DNA of 43,889 bases. Origin: an uncultured Selenomonadales bacterium (lineage in GTDB: Bacteria > Bacillota > Clostridia > Christensenellales > QALW01). Under the pieces are notes generated by a model. That model ran no database searches. It worked only from the letters and a program-made list of their open reading frames with translations, and was not told the DNA's origin. Both the position numbers and the translations under genes were made by a program. Positions 17,132 through 26,063 of the stretch are shown here, piece after piece. Position 1 is the stretch's first letter; each line of letters opens with the position of its first letter. The stretch spans positions 1-43,889 of the forward strand of contig CAJKLB010000016.1 in assembly GCA_905200615.1 (NCBI GenBank), given 5' to 3'.

Positions 17132-18394
17132 ATGTTTATTGATTTGGTAAAAATTTATATAAAAAGCGGAAACGGCGGAAACGGCGCCTTATCTTTTCAT
17201 CGGGAGAAATATGTGCAGGCAGGCGGTCCTGACGGCGGAAACGGGGGAAAAGGCGGGGATATTGTCTTTGTTGCTGATCCTGATATGCGCACATTACTGG
17301 ATTTTCATTTTCAAAAATATTTTACCGCGGATAACGGTGAGAATGGCGCGGGGAATTTGCGCACAGGTGCCGGAGGGAAAAATTTAGAGATTCGTGTTCC
17401 TCGCGGCACCATTATAAAAGACGCGGAAACCGGACGGATACTTGCCGATATGTTTCATCCAGGCGAAAAAAAAGTTCTTTTGTCCGGTGGAAAAGGCGGA
17501 AGAGGAAACGCCAGCTTTGCTTCGGCGAAGCTTCATACGCCTAATTTTGCGCAGGAAGGGGAAATTACCAAACAAAGGCAGGTTATACTGGAATTAAAAA
17601 CAATTGCTGATGTCGGATTGGTTGGCTTTCCTAATGTGGGAAAATCCACAATTCTTTCAATCATTTCCCGAGCAAGGCCTAAAATCGCTAATTATCATTT
17701 TACCACACTGGAACCCAATTTAGGCGTAGTAAAAATTGATGACTGCACTTTTGTCGCGGCGGATATACCCGGGTTGATAGAAGGAGCCGCAGAAGGAGCG
17801 GGGTTAGGTCATTCTTTTTTACGCCACGTGGAACGAACTCGGATTATTGTTCATGTGCTGGATATTTCCGGGAGCGAAGGACGCGATCCGGTACAGGATT
17901 ATCGTATTATCAATGAAGAATTGAAACAGTATTCTTCAGTTTTAGCGCTGCGGCCTCAAATTATTGCGGCTAATAAATGTGAACTTCCCGGCGCCAAAGA
18001 AAACTTGGAGCGATTAAGAGCGGAAATAGGGGATATACCGGTATTTGAGGTTTCAGCCGCGATGAATAAGGGCTTTATACCGCTTTTACGCGCGGTGGCA
18101 GAAAAACTTGGTGAATTACCCCCGCCGGAGCCGGTTGCCGAAGAGACAGAGATATCATATCGTGAAGATCCCAACGAATTTAGGATTATAAAAGTTTCGG
18201 GTGAGTTTTTTATAGTGGAGGGAACGCTGGTAGAAAATCTTTTCCGAAAGGTAAACTTCGAAGATACGGTTTCTTTGGATTACTTTCAGCGTATGCTTCG
18301 TGAAAAAGGAGTGATTGCCGCTTTGCGTGAAAAAGGTGCGAAAGACGGCTCTGTTGTCAGGATTGGGGAGATGGAATTTGATTTTGTTGATTGA
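17132..18394 (+). CDS. obgE: Obg-family GTPase
   Basis: A 420-residue ribosome-assembly GTPase. The glycine-rich Obg fold (GGNGGNGALSFHREKYV, GGPDGGNGGKGGDI, GGKGGRGNASFA) occupies about 1-157, followed by the G domain with GFPNVGKSTI, the switch region FTTLEPNLG, DIPGLIEGA, NKCE and VSA, and a C-terminal OCT domain (EFRIIKVSGEFFIVEG, about 340-415). GGGGGAAT sits before ATG 17132. In Bacillus Obg also bears on stress sigma-factor control and sporulation. Its last 38 bases overlap the convergent membrane protein gene. Confidence 0.97.
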   Translation: MFIDLVKIYIKSGNGGNGALSFHREKYVQAGGPDGGNGGKGGDIVFVADPDMRTLLDFHFQKYFTADNGENGAGNLRTGAGGKNLEIRVPRGTIIKDAETGRILADMFHPGEKKVLLSGGKGGRGNASFASAKLHTPNFAQEGEITKQRQVILELKTIADVGLVGFPNVGKSTILSIISRARPKIANYHFTTLEPNLGVVKIDDCTFVAADIPGLIEGAAEGAGLGHSFLRHVERTRIIVHVLDISGSEGRDPVQDYRIINEELKQYSSVLALRPQIIAANKCELPGAKENLERLRAEIGDIPVFEVSAAMNKGFIPLLRAVAEKLGELPPPEPVAEETEISYREDPNEFRIIKVSGEFFIVEGTLVENLFRKVNFEDTVSLDYFQRMLREKGVIAALREKGAKDGSVVRIGEMEFDFVD

Positions 18395-19070
18395 TATGCT
18401 TTAATAGCCACAATATTATCCCAAAAATCGTTAGCAGCGAGCCGCATACAATATAATAGATTTTATACGGCGTTATTATACTGATCAGCAAAAGTATGAC
18501 GCCGTATTTTATTGCAAATTTTTGAAAAGATTTTGAGAATATACCTGCTTTTAAACGGGAAAATTTTGTACCCGGGGCAGCGGACGCAATTTCGGGTAAA
18601 ATAGAAAGATCCACTTTGGAAAAAATATCTTCACGGCTATGTTCGGTATATTTTATGCCTAAAAGCGCGGCGAGATCACGGCAGCCGGCGGTAAGTCCGT
18701 TTAGAGAATAGACGTCAAAATGTTTATCGATACCGTATTTTCTTAAAGCAGAAAGCAGTTTTTCTTCATTTAGACCTTGAAAAGAATTATCGGATAACGT
18801 ATATTCTCCGTCAAAAAAACCGGAAAACGTTTTTTCTTCCAAAAGCATGAGCTTGCTGCGAAGCACTTCTTTATCCAGGGTTATTTTTGCTTTTTTTTGC
18901 TGATATTGACTAACTTTTTTTCTGATAGTATAATATAAATAAGAAAGAAGAAAGGCCGCGCATAAGGAAACGATCATTGCTCCGTTTCTAGTGGGAAAAA
19001 TATATTCTGCGGCAGCATAGAGCAGAATAAAAAATATAGGATATAATAATATACTGAAAATAAGTATCAT
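18357..19070 (-). CDS. Unknown membrane protein
   Basis: A 237-residue protein without a recognised family. Two hydrophobic segments at the N-terminus (LIFSILLYPIFFILLYAAAEY, AMIVSLCAAFLLSYLYY), then a charged stretch of about 110 residues including DKEVLRSKLMLLEEKTF, and two segments near the C-terminus (YGVILLLISIITPY, GSLLTIFGIILWLL). Start ATG 19070 has AGGTGAGATC just upstream. It is convergent with obgE, sharing 38 bp of 3' sequence, and divergent from nadD with about 56 bp between. A smaller gene in the shared segment would be possible, but the composition supports the full frame. Function unknown. Confidence 0.7.
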   Translation of the reverse strand: MILIFSILLYPIFFILLYAAAEYIFPTRNGAMIVSLCAAFLLSYLYYTIRKKVSQYQQKKAKITLDKEVLRSKLMLLEEKTFSGFFDGEYTLSDNSFQGLNEEKLLSALRKYGIDKHFDVYSLNGLTAGCRDLAALLGIKYTEHSREDIFSKVDLSILPEIASAAPGTKFSRLKAGIFSKSFQKFAIKYGVILLLISIITPYKIYYIVCGSLLTIFGIILWLLKHINQQNQIPSPQS

Positions 19071-19126
19071 GATCTCACCTCAGTTAGATTATTGCTCAAA
19101 TACTAAAAGGATATACGGAAAAGTTT

Positions 19127-19708
19127 ATGAAAATAGGAATCATCGGCGGCAGCTTTGATCCGGTGCATAAAGGACACATTGAGATGGCGCTGTTTTGCCG
19201 AAAAAAGTTTGAATTGGATCAATTGATGTTTTTGCCATTGGGGGACGCTCCGCATAAGAAAAAGATAGCGCCTAAAGAATTGCGTTTAAAAATGTTGGAA
19301 GTTGCTTTATCAGGACTGGAAGGCTGCTTCATCAGTCAACTTGAGCTTGAAAGGAGCGGCAAAACCTATACGTATGATACCATGCGCTGGCTGAGGGAGC
19401 ATACGGATGCTGAGTATTTTTATATCATAGGCGGTGATACGGTCAATACAATGCATACGTGGTACCGCGCGTCTGATGTTTTTTCGCTTACCGAATTTAT
19501 TGTGGTTGACCGGAAGGGTGTTGATATAACAGAAGGACTTATACGGGTACAGAAGATGGGGGCAAAGCTTCATTTAGCGGAATATACGGCTCCGGATATT
19601 TCTTCTACCGAAATCAAAGAGAGAGTACGGGCGGGAAAAAGCATAAAAGGCATGGTACCGGCCGCAGTATTGGAGATTATACAAAAATATGAATTATACA
19701 GAGATTGA
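19127..19708 (+). CDS. nadD: Nicotinate-mononucleotide adenylyltransferase
   Basis: A 193-residue NadD, making the dinucleotide precursor of NAD from nicotinate mononucleotide and ATP. Motifs are GGSFDPVHKGH (nucleotidyltransferase HxGH-like site), PHKK, IIGGDTVNTMHTW and ISSTEIKERVRAGKS. The start MKIGIIGG is typical, with GGATAT/GGAAAAG upstream. Its 3' end overlaps the yqeK start by 20 bases, giving the common Firmicute set nadD-yqeK-rsfS (missing the RNA-binding yqeI). Confidence 0.95.
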   Translation: MKIGIIGGSFDPVHKGHIEMALFCRKKFELDQLMFLPLGDAPHKKKIAPKELRLKMLEVALSGLEGCFISQLELERSGKTYTYDTMRWLREHTDAEYFYIIGGDTVNTMHTWYRASDVFSLTEFIVVDRKGVDITEGLIRVQKMGAKLHLAEYTAPDISSTEIKERVRAGKSIKGMVPAAVLEIIQKYELYRD

Positions 19709-20249
19709 AGCAATAAAAGATAAATTAAAGGCAGCTCTGCCTGAAAAAACTTATTTGCACAGCTTAAGAACCGTTTGTATGGCCATGGAACTTTCACTTG
19801 GCAGCACGGCTGATCGTGATGTGGTTTTTCTGGCGTCGCTGCTGCATGATTGCGCCAAAAAGAGGATGCCGGACGAAAGACACTTGGCAGAATTAAGGGA
19901 TTTTATAGGATATGATTCGGTAATTCATGCGCCGTTGGGTGCGATGATTGCAAAGGAGGAATACGGGATCCGTGATGCTCGGGTTCTGGATGCCATACGA
20001 TATCACACAACCGGAAAGGCAAAAATGACGATAGAAGAAAAAATTGTTTTTTTGGCCGATGCCATTGAGGACGGAAGAGATTATCCGGAGGTTGCGTATA
20101 TTCGGGAACAGACAAAGTGTTCTCTAGATAACGGCGTGCTGGCAAGTTTGAAATCTACCGTGAATTTTGTAGAATCAAAGGGAAATGCCGTTCATCCGCT
20201 TACAATAGAAGCGATGGATTATTTAAAAAATGAAAGGGAAATGATATGA
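19689..20249 (+). CDS. yqeK: YqeK-like HD-domain diadenosine tetraphosphatase
   Basis: A 186-residue HD-domain hydrolase. It belongs to the YqeK group that splits Ap4A symmetrically. Visible metal motifs are LLHDCAK (HD), a HAPLGAMIA segment, YHTTGKAKM and FLADAIEDGRDY. It overlaps nadD by 20 bases and its ATGA stop/start overlaps rsfS, so all three are one translational unit. The start ATG 19689 has no strong site of its own and is embedded in nadD; coupling is the probable mechanism. Confidence 0.88.
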   Translation: MNYTEIEAIKDKLKAALPEKTYLHSLRTVCMAMELSLGSTADRDVVFLASLLHDCAKKRMPDERHLAELRDFIGYDSVIHAPLGAMIAKEEYGIRDARVLDAIRYHTTGKAKMTIEEKIVFLADAIEDGRDYPEVAYIREQTKCSLDNGVLASLKSTVNFVESKGNAVHPLTIEAMDYLKNEREMI

Positions 20250-20596
20250 AAAGAAAAGATTTAGTGCAAAATATTTGTCAAGCCGCGGCAGAAAAGAAAG
20301 CTGCGGATATTGTTGTAATTGATATCACCCAAATGAGTGTGATTGCCGATGATTTTATTATTTGCAGCGGAAACTCCAAAGCACAAGTAAAAGCAATTTG
20401 CGATAATATTGAAGAAAAATTGCAAAAAAACGGCGCAAACGCCTCCAAGATTGATGGATATGAAGAAGCAAGATGGATCGTTATGGATTACGGGGATGTG
20501 CTTGTTCATATCTTTAAGGATGAAGATCGTATTTTTTATAATCTCGAGCGTTTATGGAATAACGGCGTCAATGCATATGTTTACAAGGGTGAATAA
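20246..20596 (+). CDS. rsfS: Ribosome silencing factor RsfS
   Basis: A 116-residue RsfS/Iojap protein that binds ribosomal protein L14 and blocks subunit joining under starvation. Hallmarks are DIVVIDITQMSVIADDFIICSG, AQVKAICDNIEEKL, GYEEARWIVMDYGDVLVHIF and YNLERLW. The start overlaps the yqeK stop as ATGA, with AAGGGAAATG as the site. Confidence 0.95.
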   Translation: MKRKDLVQNICQAAAEKKAADIVVIDITQMSVIADDFIICSGNSKAQVKAICDNIEEKLQKNGANASKIDGYEEARWIVMDYGDVLVHIFKDEDRIFYNLERLWNNGVNAYVYKGE

Positions 20597-20642
20597 ACCT
20601 TTTTGTTGAATAAGCCGGAAAAATAAGGGAATATGTTTCCTG

Positions 20643-20671
20643 TTGCAACCGGGAATGTTCTGTGATATAAT
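20643..20671 (+). promoter_or_regulatory. Sigma-A promoter with extended -10 before the glycosyltransferase
   Basis: TTGCAA (20643-20648), 17 bases, TGA-TATAAT (20666-20671). Transcription would begin near 20678, leaving a leader of almost 140 bases. Confidence 0.8.
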
Positions 20672-20681
20672 ATTTCAAATT

Positions 20682-20727
20682 CTATATTGATAAAATCGGC
20701 ATATAAATCAATATAGCTTGTTTTTTT
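20682..20727 (+). promoter_or_regulatory. Leader hairpin with U tract before the glycosyltransferase
   Basis: CTATATTGAT (20682-20691) pairs with ATCAATATAG (20707-20716), then CTTG and seven T. The stem is AT-only apart from two pairs, so it is a weak terminator. A second stem, GTCTTAA / TTAAGAC (20731-20761), follows. Together they could form an attenuator or mRNA-stability element. Confidence 0.45.
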
Positions 20728-20795
20728 GTTGTCTTAATGAACGCGCAGTGTGTTTTAAGACAGAAAATAATCATCTTTACTATAAGGTGGAAAAA

Positions 20796-20825
20796 ATGAT
20801 TGGATTGGAAATTCTATGCAAGTAA
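20796..20825 (+). CDS. Possible leader peptide (uORF) overlapping the glycosyltransferase start
   Basis: AAGGTGG (20784-20790) is well placed for ATG 20796, whose frame codes only MIGLEILCK before TAA at 20823. The glycosyltransferase ATG (20816) sits inside it in another frame with just a weak GGAAA. Either coupling by a leader peptide or simple chance; it could also mark a small sequence error. Confidence 0.3.
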   Translation: MIGLEILCK

Positions 20826-22066
20826 CCGCCGTTTTTGCCGCGATAAGCGGTGCAATTTGTATATTTACCTGGATATATTGTATCTATCATGTAGTCATTG
20901 CTCTTTTTGGATTAAAACCGATAAAACCTAAACAAAAGCTTTTTGATAAACAGCATAAATTTACGGCAATTATATCGGCAAGAAATGAAGAAAAAGTTAT
21001 TGCAAAATTAGTTGCCAGCTTGAAACAGCAAAAATATCCGTCAGAATTGCTGAATATTATTGTAATCGCTGATAATTGCACGGATAATACGGCAAAGGTA
21101 GCCGCGCAGGCAGGCGCCGCTGTTTATGTGCGTAATGATAAAGAGCATGCCACCAAAGGCTTTGCGCTTCAATGGCTGTTTTCACAGTTGTTGAATGATG
21201 AAGCTTTTGATAGTGACGCTGTTTTTATTTTTGACGCGGATAATGTTGTGGACAGTCATTTTACAGAAGCAATGAACCAGCAGCTGTGCTGCGGCACGAT
21301 TATGGGACAGGGATATCGGGATTCAAAAAATCCCGGCGATAATTGGATCAGCGGGGCGCATTCCATTTATTTTTGGACGCTGATGCGGTTTTGCCTTCGG
21401 TCACGGAGAAACCTCAATATGTCAGGTTTTTTAGGCGGTACGGGATTTATGATAAAAACGGAAATCCTTCGCAGAATCGGGGGCTGGAATGCTTGGGAAA
21501 TCTGTGAGGATGTAGAATTTTCCATGTATCGTATTGCGGACGGAGAAAAAATTGATTTTGTTCCCGAAGCGGTATTTTATGACGAACAGCCCGTTAAATT
21601 CTCACAATCTTGGAATCAGCGTGTTCGATGGACAACGGGCAATTGGAAATGTATTAAAAGCTGTGTACCGGGGTTGTGGAACGGACGAAAAAAGAATTTT
21701 AAAAATTTTCTTGACGGTTTTATGTTTTTAATGTCGGTTCCCAGTGTCTTATTGGGAATGTTAGGGCTCCTGTTTTCTTTTGCGGGAGTACTTACTGCCG
21801 GAAAATATATGTCATGGGGATTAATCGGAATTGTTCTTTCCTTGCTTTTAAGTTATATCGCAATGATCTTTGAAGCAATTTTTATCGTTTTGTTAGAGAA
21901 GAAGAAAGTGAAAGATGTTTGGAAAGGGATTTTGGGATTTCCGATTTTTCTTATAACGTTTATGTTCGCCAGCTTTTGGGGAGTTGTAAAGCCTGTAAAG
22001 AAGTGGAAGCCTATTGAACATGCATGTTCGCGCGATATTGATGAAGTAGAAAAGAAAATTGTTTAA
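20816..22066 (+). CDS. Membrane glycosyltransferase family 2 (GlcNAc-transferase-like)
   Basis: A 416-residue processive-type GT2. An N-terminal membrane segment (about 1-32) is followed by the GT-A catalytic domain: TAIISARNEEKVI, VIADNCTDNTA, FDADN (metal DxD), GGTGFMI, a catalytic ED pair in WEICEDVEFS, and the QRVRW acceptor motif. Two or three membrane segments follow (LMSVPSVLLGMLGLLFSF, GLIGIVLSLLLSYIAMIF, IFLITFMFASFWGVV). This arrangement matches PNAG/hyaluronan-type synthases. The start is uncertain (see the leader peptide). pgi begins 31 bases after the stop, so both are likely cotranscribed. Exact product unknown. Confidence 0.85.
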   Translation: MQVTAVFAAISGAICIFTWIYCIYHVVIALFGLKPIKPKQKLFDKQHKFTAIISARNEEKVIAKLVASLKQQKYPSELLNIIVIADNCTDNTAKVAAQAGAAVYVRNDKEHATKGFALQWLFSQLLNDEAFDSDAVFIFDADNVVDSHFTEAMNQQLCCGTIMGQGYRDSKNPGDNWISGAHSIYFWTLMRFCLRSRRNLNMSGFLGGTGFMIKTEILRRIGGWNAWEICEDVEFSMYRIADGEKIDFVPEAVFYDEQPVKFSQSWNQRVRWTTGNWKCIKSCVPGLWNGRKKNFKNFLDGFMFLMSVPSVLLGMLGLLFSFAGVLTAGKYMSWGLIGIVLSLLLSYIAMIFEAIFIVLLEKKKVKDVWKGILGFPIFLITFMFASFWGVVKPVKKWKPIEHACSRDIDEVEKKIV

Positions 22067-22097
22067 AATATTTTATGCGGAGAAAGAGGTAGTTTGT

Positions 22098-23513
22098 ATG
22101 AAAAGTAAAGAAGAACTTAAGCTTAGGTTGGATGTGAACAACATGATGGCAGAATATATCGGAGAAAAAGGCTTTACGGAAAAAGAACTTGAAGAGGCCG
22201 TTCCTCTGGCTGAAAAAGCGTTTCAGTATGTAGCCCGGAACCGCGGAACAGGAATGATGGGCTGGACGGAACTTCCTTATAATCAAGAAGCAGTTGTACA
22301 GGATATTTTAGCAACCGCGCGAAAAGTACAAGAAAATTTTGATTTTTTTCTAGTACTTGGGATCGGAGGTTCCGCGTTAGGTCCTATTGCTATACAGCAG
22401 GCACTGAATCATTTGCACTATAATGAGCTTTCAAAGGAAAAAAGAAACGGCTGTCCCAAATTATATGTAGAGGATAATATTGATCCTGAAAGAATGAGCG
22501 CATTATTTGATGTAATCGATATTGAAAAGACATGTATCAATATTATCTCCAAATCCGGCAGTACCAGCGAAACTATGACGCAATATCTTGTACTTTGGGA
22601 TATTTTGAAAGAAAAGTTGGGCGCGCAGGCGGCGGAACATGTAATTGCCACAACAGACGCGGCGAAAGGAAATTTAATTAAACTTGCGCAGAAGGAAGGC
22701 TTTAAAAGCTATGTAATTCCTGATGGCGTAGGAGGAAGATTCAGTGAGATGTGCCCGGTAGGGCTGGTTGCTGCGGCTGTGTGCGGCATTGATATTCAGG
22801 CAATGCTTGACGGCGCTGCGTATATGGATGAATTAGCTGCCAGCGGCGATATTTATAAAAACTCTGCATTGATGGCTGCAACGATGCAATACCTCGCAAT
22901 GCAGAAAGGATATAATATTTCTGTTATGATGCCTTATGCCGACAGCTTAAAATATATGGCGGATTGGTATTGTCAGCTTTGGGGAGAGTCTCTTGGCAAA
23001 AAGTATAATTTAGAGGGGAAACAGGTAAATGTGGGACAAACACCGGTAAAAGCTTTGGGTGTTACGGACCAGCACAGTCAGGTACAGCTGTATACGGAAG
23101 GACCTTTTGATAAAGTAATTACATTACTGGGCGTGGATCAATACCGCGCGGAGGTTGTGATTCCTCAAGGGTGTGAAGAGATACCGGCGGTAAATTTCCT
23201 TTGCGGTCATACAATGAATGAATTGATAACGGCTGAACGAATTGCTACGGAATACGCGCTGCTGAAAAGCGGACATTTAAATCATACGATTATGCTGCCG
23301 GAGGTCAACGCTTTTACCATTGGTGAATTGATGTTCTTCTATGAATTGGAGACCGCTTACTGTGGCGCTATGCTGGAAATTAATACGTTTGATCAGCCGG
23401 GAGTGGAAGAAGGAAAAAATGCGACCTATGCATTGCTGGGACGGCCGGGATATGAAGACAAGAGAGCTGAATTAGAGAATCGCCCGCAGAAAAGCTGCAA
23501 ATTTATTATTTAA
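22098..23513 (+). CDS. pgi: Glucose-6-phosphate isomerase
   Basis: A 471-residue Pgi interconverting glucose-6-P and fructose-6-P. The sugar-phosphate isomerase motifs LGIGGSALGP, NIISKSGSTSET, DGVGGRFSEM and the C-terminal catalytic GQTPVKALGVTDQHSQVQLY are visible. Start ATG 22098 was chosen for AAAGAGGT at 7 bases; the frame extends upstream into the end of the glycosyltransferase. It supplies precursors for the adjacent glycosyltransferase only in a general way. Confidence 0.96.
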   Translation: MKSKEELKLRLDVNNMMAEYIGEKGFTEKELEEAVPLAEKAFQYVARNRGTGMMGWTELPYNQEAVVQDILATARKVQENFDFFLVLGIGGSALGPIAIQQALNHLHYNELSKEKRNGCPKLYVEDNIDPERMSALFDVIDIEKTCINIISKSGSTSETMTQYLVLWDILKEKLGAQAAEHVIATTDAAKGNLIKLAQKEGFKSYVIPDGVGGRFSEMCPVGLVAAAVCGIDIQAMLDGAAYMDELAASGDIYKNSALMAATMQYLAMQKGYNISVMMPYADSLKYMADWYCQLWGESLGKKYNLEGKQVNVGQTPVKALGVTDQHSQVQLYTEGPFDKVITLLGVDQYRAEVVIPQGCEEIPAVNFLCGHTMNELITAERIATEYALLKSGHLNHTIMLPEVNAFTIGELMFFYELETAYCGAMLEINTFDQPGVEEGKNATYALLGRPGYEDKRAELENRPQKSCKFII

Positions 23514-23572
23514 TAGTTTTTTCGATGTCAAAACAAATTTAAATTTTTGATGAAATTTATGTTTATATCAAG

Positions 23573-23607
23573 CGGCCTCGAATCTGCCTTTAGCAGATTC
23601 GAGGCCG
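23573..23607 (+). terminator. Strong hairpin after pgi
   Basis: A 15-bp perfect stem, CGGCCTCGAATCTGC / GCAGATTCGAGGCCG, loop CTTTA, followed by TTTCGTCT. The U tract is short, but stability makes termination probable. Confidence 0.75.
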
Positions 23608-23853
23608 TTTCGTCTATGCGTATAAAAGAAGAGCAATCTATTTTATGGGGCAGTAATTTCTCTCGGTGCAATAGGGGGCTGCAATGGGAAAACAAAAAAT
23701 TTTATAAGGCAAAAAATGCGGAATAATATGCTTTTTTGTCTGTAGGATAACAAATGCTATATTCTGTATAAGGTGATTGCATCGTAGTTTATTCTACAGA
23801 ACTTTCGGTTATTGTGAGTATTAATAATTAAGCCTTATAGGACGATCCTTCGA
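23608..23853. other. Non-coding region between pgi and uvrC
   Basis: About 245 bases between convergent genes without a credible coding frame. It contains a small GCAG/CTGC repeat around 23650-23682 and a GTAG/CTAC repeat near 23785-23799. I see no tRNA or known riboswitch. Confidence 0.4.
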
Positions 23854-25689
23854 TTATGGTTTTTTATTTTCCGAGAGCGCTTTTTTTGCGGAAAAATAAC
23901 GATATACCTCTTGAGCACTGGCGGCATTCATCGAAGGAACAGAAGTCAGCTCTTCCAAAGAGGCCTCCTGAATACGGGCAACGGTATGAAACGCTTGTAT
24001 CAATTCTTTTTTACGTTTTGCGCCGATGCCGGGAATATTGTCCAGCTCTGATACCAGGGAATGCTTATTGCGCAGCGAACGATGAAAGGTAATGGCAAAG
24101 CGGTGTGCCTCATCCCGAATGGCTTGAAGTATTTGTAAGGCGGGGGAGGAGAGGGGAAGAAGAATGGGCAGGGGAGAGCCCGGAATATAGATTTCTTCCA
24201 ATCGCTTGGCAAGTCCGATCATAGGAATATTTAGTGAAAGCTCGTTTAAAACCTGTTTGGCGGAGGAAAGCTGACCTTTTCCCCCGTCAATAATGATCAG
24301 ATCGGGCATTTTTTCAAAACCGGTTTGCTTGTTTTTTCCGCTGGTGTAGCGGCGGGTAGTCACTTCGCGCATGGACGCAAAGTCATTGTTCTGTGCCTGC
24401 CGTATTTTAAAGCGGCGATATTCTTTTTTATCCGGTTGACCGTTTGAAAACACTACCATGGAAGCAACGGTATCGGTACCTTGAATATGTGAAATATCAA
24501 AGCATTCCAGTCGAAAAGGAGGCGCTTTTAAACCTAATACTCTTTGCAGCTCTTGAAGGCCGTTATGGATGCGCTGCTCCTTGTATGAAAGGCTTGAAGT
24601 CGATTTTTCAAGCTTTTCCAGTGCGTTTCGATGAGCCATTATGCATAGATCATGCTTTTTGCCTCGCTGAGATACTGTGATATGAACCGCTCTGTTATTT
24701 GCCTGAGAAATGAGGCTTTCGGTAAGTTCTTTATCCTCCGGCTCAATCGCGCATACGATTTCTTTAGGCAACACCGCACCTGAAATATAATGCTGAATGA
24801 TATATTTGGCAAGCAGTTGATTTTCGGTATCGTATTCAACGCCGCTCTGCTCTTCTGTGTGAATCCCGATCAGTCGGCCGCTGCGAATGTACAGCGAACA
24901 GATCACCGCGTAGGTGTTCTTTAAAATAACCGCGATTACATCAAGATTCTGATCTTTATCCAGTACGATTTTTTGTTTGGCTAAAATTTCATCGGCACGT
25001 TTCAGCTTATCCCGAATCTCCGCCGCACGCTCAAATTCAAGGGCTTCCGCGGCACGTTCCATTTTTTCTTTCAGCGTATGGAGAGCGCCACTTTGGTTTC
25101 CCTTCAAAAAATCAATGATTCCGTCTACATTCCGCCGGTATTGCTCATTGTTGCGGTCAACACAGGGAGCCGGACAGCGACCGATGTGATATTTGAGGCA
25201 GGGGCGTATTTTAGTACTTTTTGTAAAATCATAGTTACAGGTGCGCAGAGGATAAAGCTCAAGCGCGATATCGGCGATTGCGCGCGCGCTCCCGCCGCCG
25301 TGATACGGACCAAAATAGAGCGCACCGTCAAATTTCATTCTGCGCGCCAATTCTAATTTAGGAAACGCCTCGGCAGGATCAATGCGCAAATACGGATAGC
25401 CTTTATCGTCTTTTAATAGGATATTATATTTGGGTTTATATTGTTTAATCAAATTGTTTTCCAGCAAAAGTGCTTCTAATTCATTCCCCGTTACGATATA
25501 CTGGATATCGGCTATATTGGAAACCAGCTGTTTTGTTTTGGTATTGAGATCGGAAGAATGAAAATACGAACGTACGCGGTTTTTCAGGATTCTCGCTTTT
25601 CCTACGTAAATGACCGTATCGTTCGCATCTTTATATAAATATACACCCGGTTCTGCCGGAAGGCTTTTCAGTATCGCTTGGAGATCCAT
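23854..25689 (-). CDS. uvrC: UvrABC system protein C
   Basis: A 611-residue UvrC, the dual-incision nuclease of nucleotide excision repair. Domains in order: GIY-YIG nuclease (PGVYLYKDANDTVIYVGKA, about 11-85), Cys pair region (RPCLKYHIGRCPAPC), UVR motif that binds UvrB (about 195-235), the RNase H-like endonuclease domain (ECFDISHIQGTDTVASMVVF, IIIDGGKGQL, DEAHRFAITFHR) and C-terminal helix-hairpin-helix (LDNIPGIGAKRKKELI). ATG 25689 follows the arsR-like stop by one base; a GTG at 25704 is in frame but inside the upstream gene. Cotranscription with a metal-sensor regulator is unusual. Confidence 0.95.
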   Translation of the reverse strand: MDLQAILKSLPAEPGVYLYKDANDTVIYVGKARILKNRVRSYFHSSDLNTKTKQLVSNIADIQYIVTGNELEALLLENNLIKQYKPKYNILLKDDKGYPYLRIDPAEAFPKLELARRMKFDGALYFGPYHGGGSARAIADIALELYPLRTCNYDFTKSTKIRPCLKYHIGRCPAPCVDRNNEQYRRNVDGIIDFLKGNQSGALHTLKEKMERAAEALEFERAAEIRDKLKRADEILAKQKIVLDKDQNLDVIAVILKNTYAVICSLYIRSGRLIGIHTEEQSGVEYDTENQLLAKYIIQHYISGAVLPKEIVCAIEPEDKELTESLISQANNRAVHITVSQRGKKHDLCIMAHRNALEKLEKSTSSLSYKEQRIHNGLQELQRVLGLKAPPFRLECFDISHIQGTDTVASMVVFSNGQPDKKEYRRFKIRQAQNNDFASMREVTTRRYTSGKNKQTGFEKMPDLIIIDGGKGQLSSAKQVLNELSLNIPMIGLAKRLEEIYIPGSPLPILLPLSSPALQILQAIRDEAHRFAITFHRSLRNKHSLVSELDNIPGIGAKRKKELIQAFHTVARIQEASLEELTSVPSMNAASAQEVYRYFSAKKALSENKKP

Positions 25690-25690
25690 A

Positions 25691-26047
25691 TCAGTTAAAA
25701 TCACTTACATGAAGCATACCCTGAAGCAGAATTTGCCCGATGTGATCGTCATCCAGTGAATAATAAACAATTTTTGCGTTTCGGCGATATTTGACAATGC
25801 GGCTGTTGCGCAGTGTTTTCAGCTGGTGTGAAACGGTAGATTGATTCATATTGAGCGTAGCGGCGATATCCGAAACACACATTTCGTTCATCGTAAGAAG
25901 ATACAGAATTTTCAAACGTGATTCATCGGCAAAAAGCTTATAAAAATCGGCAAGATTCATTAAACTGCGTTCATCGATAAGCCTTTGAGACATGGCTTCT
26001 ACTAATTCCGCATTGATGATCGGTCTGTTCTGAGCATTTTCAGACAT
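25691..26047 (-). CDS. ArsR/SmtB-family regulator with a zinc-type alpha-5 site
   Basis: A 118-residue winged-helix repressor. The DNA-binding core reads DESRLKILYLLTMNEMCVSDIAATL, NQSTVSHQLKTLR, and the wing YRRNAKIVYYSLDD. The alpha-3 metal motif ELCVCDL is reduced to MCVSDI (one Cys), but the C-terminal helix has Asp100-x-His102 ... His113-x-x-Asp116, the same spacing as the zinc site of SmtB/CzrA (Asp-x-His, His 11 on, acidic or His 3 on). So zinc (or cobalt/nickel) sensing fits better than arsenic. It is likely autoregulated and the first gene of the unit with uvrC. No metal efflux gene is next to it. Confidence 0.88.
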   Translation of the reverse strand: MSENAQNRPIINAELVEAMSQRLIDERSLMNLADFYKLFADESRLKILYLLTMNEMCVSDIAATLNMNQSTVSHQLKTLRNSRIVKYRRNAKIVYYSLDDDHIGQILLQGMLHVSDFN

Positions 26048-26063
26048 ATTATTGCACTCCTTA

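Noticed and set aside
20682..20815. Known riboswitch in the glycosyltransferase leader
   Set aside because: I looked for a c-di-GMP-type core and found none; only simple hairpins are visible.
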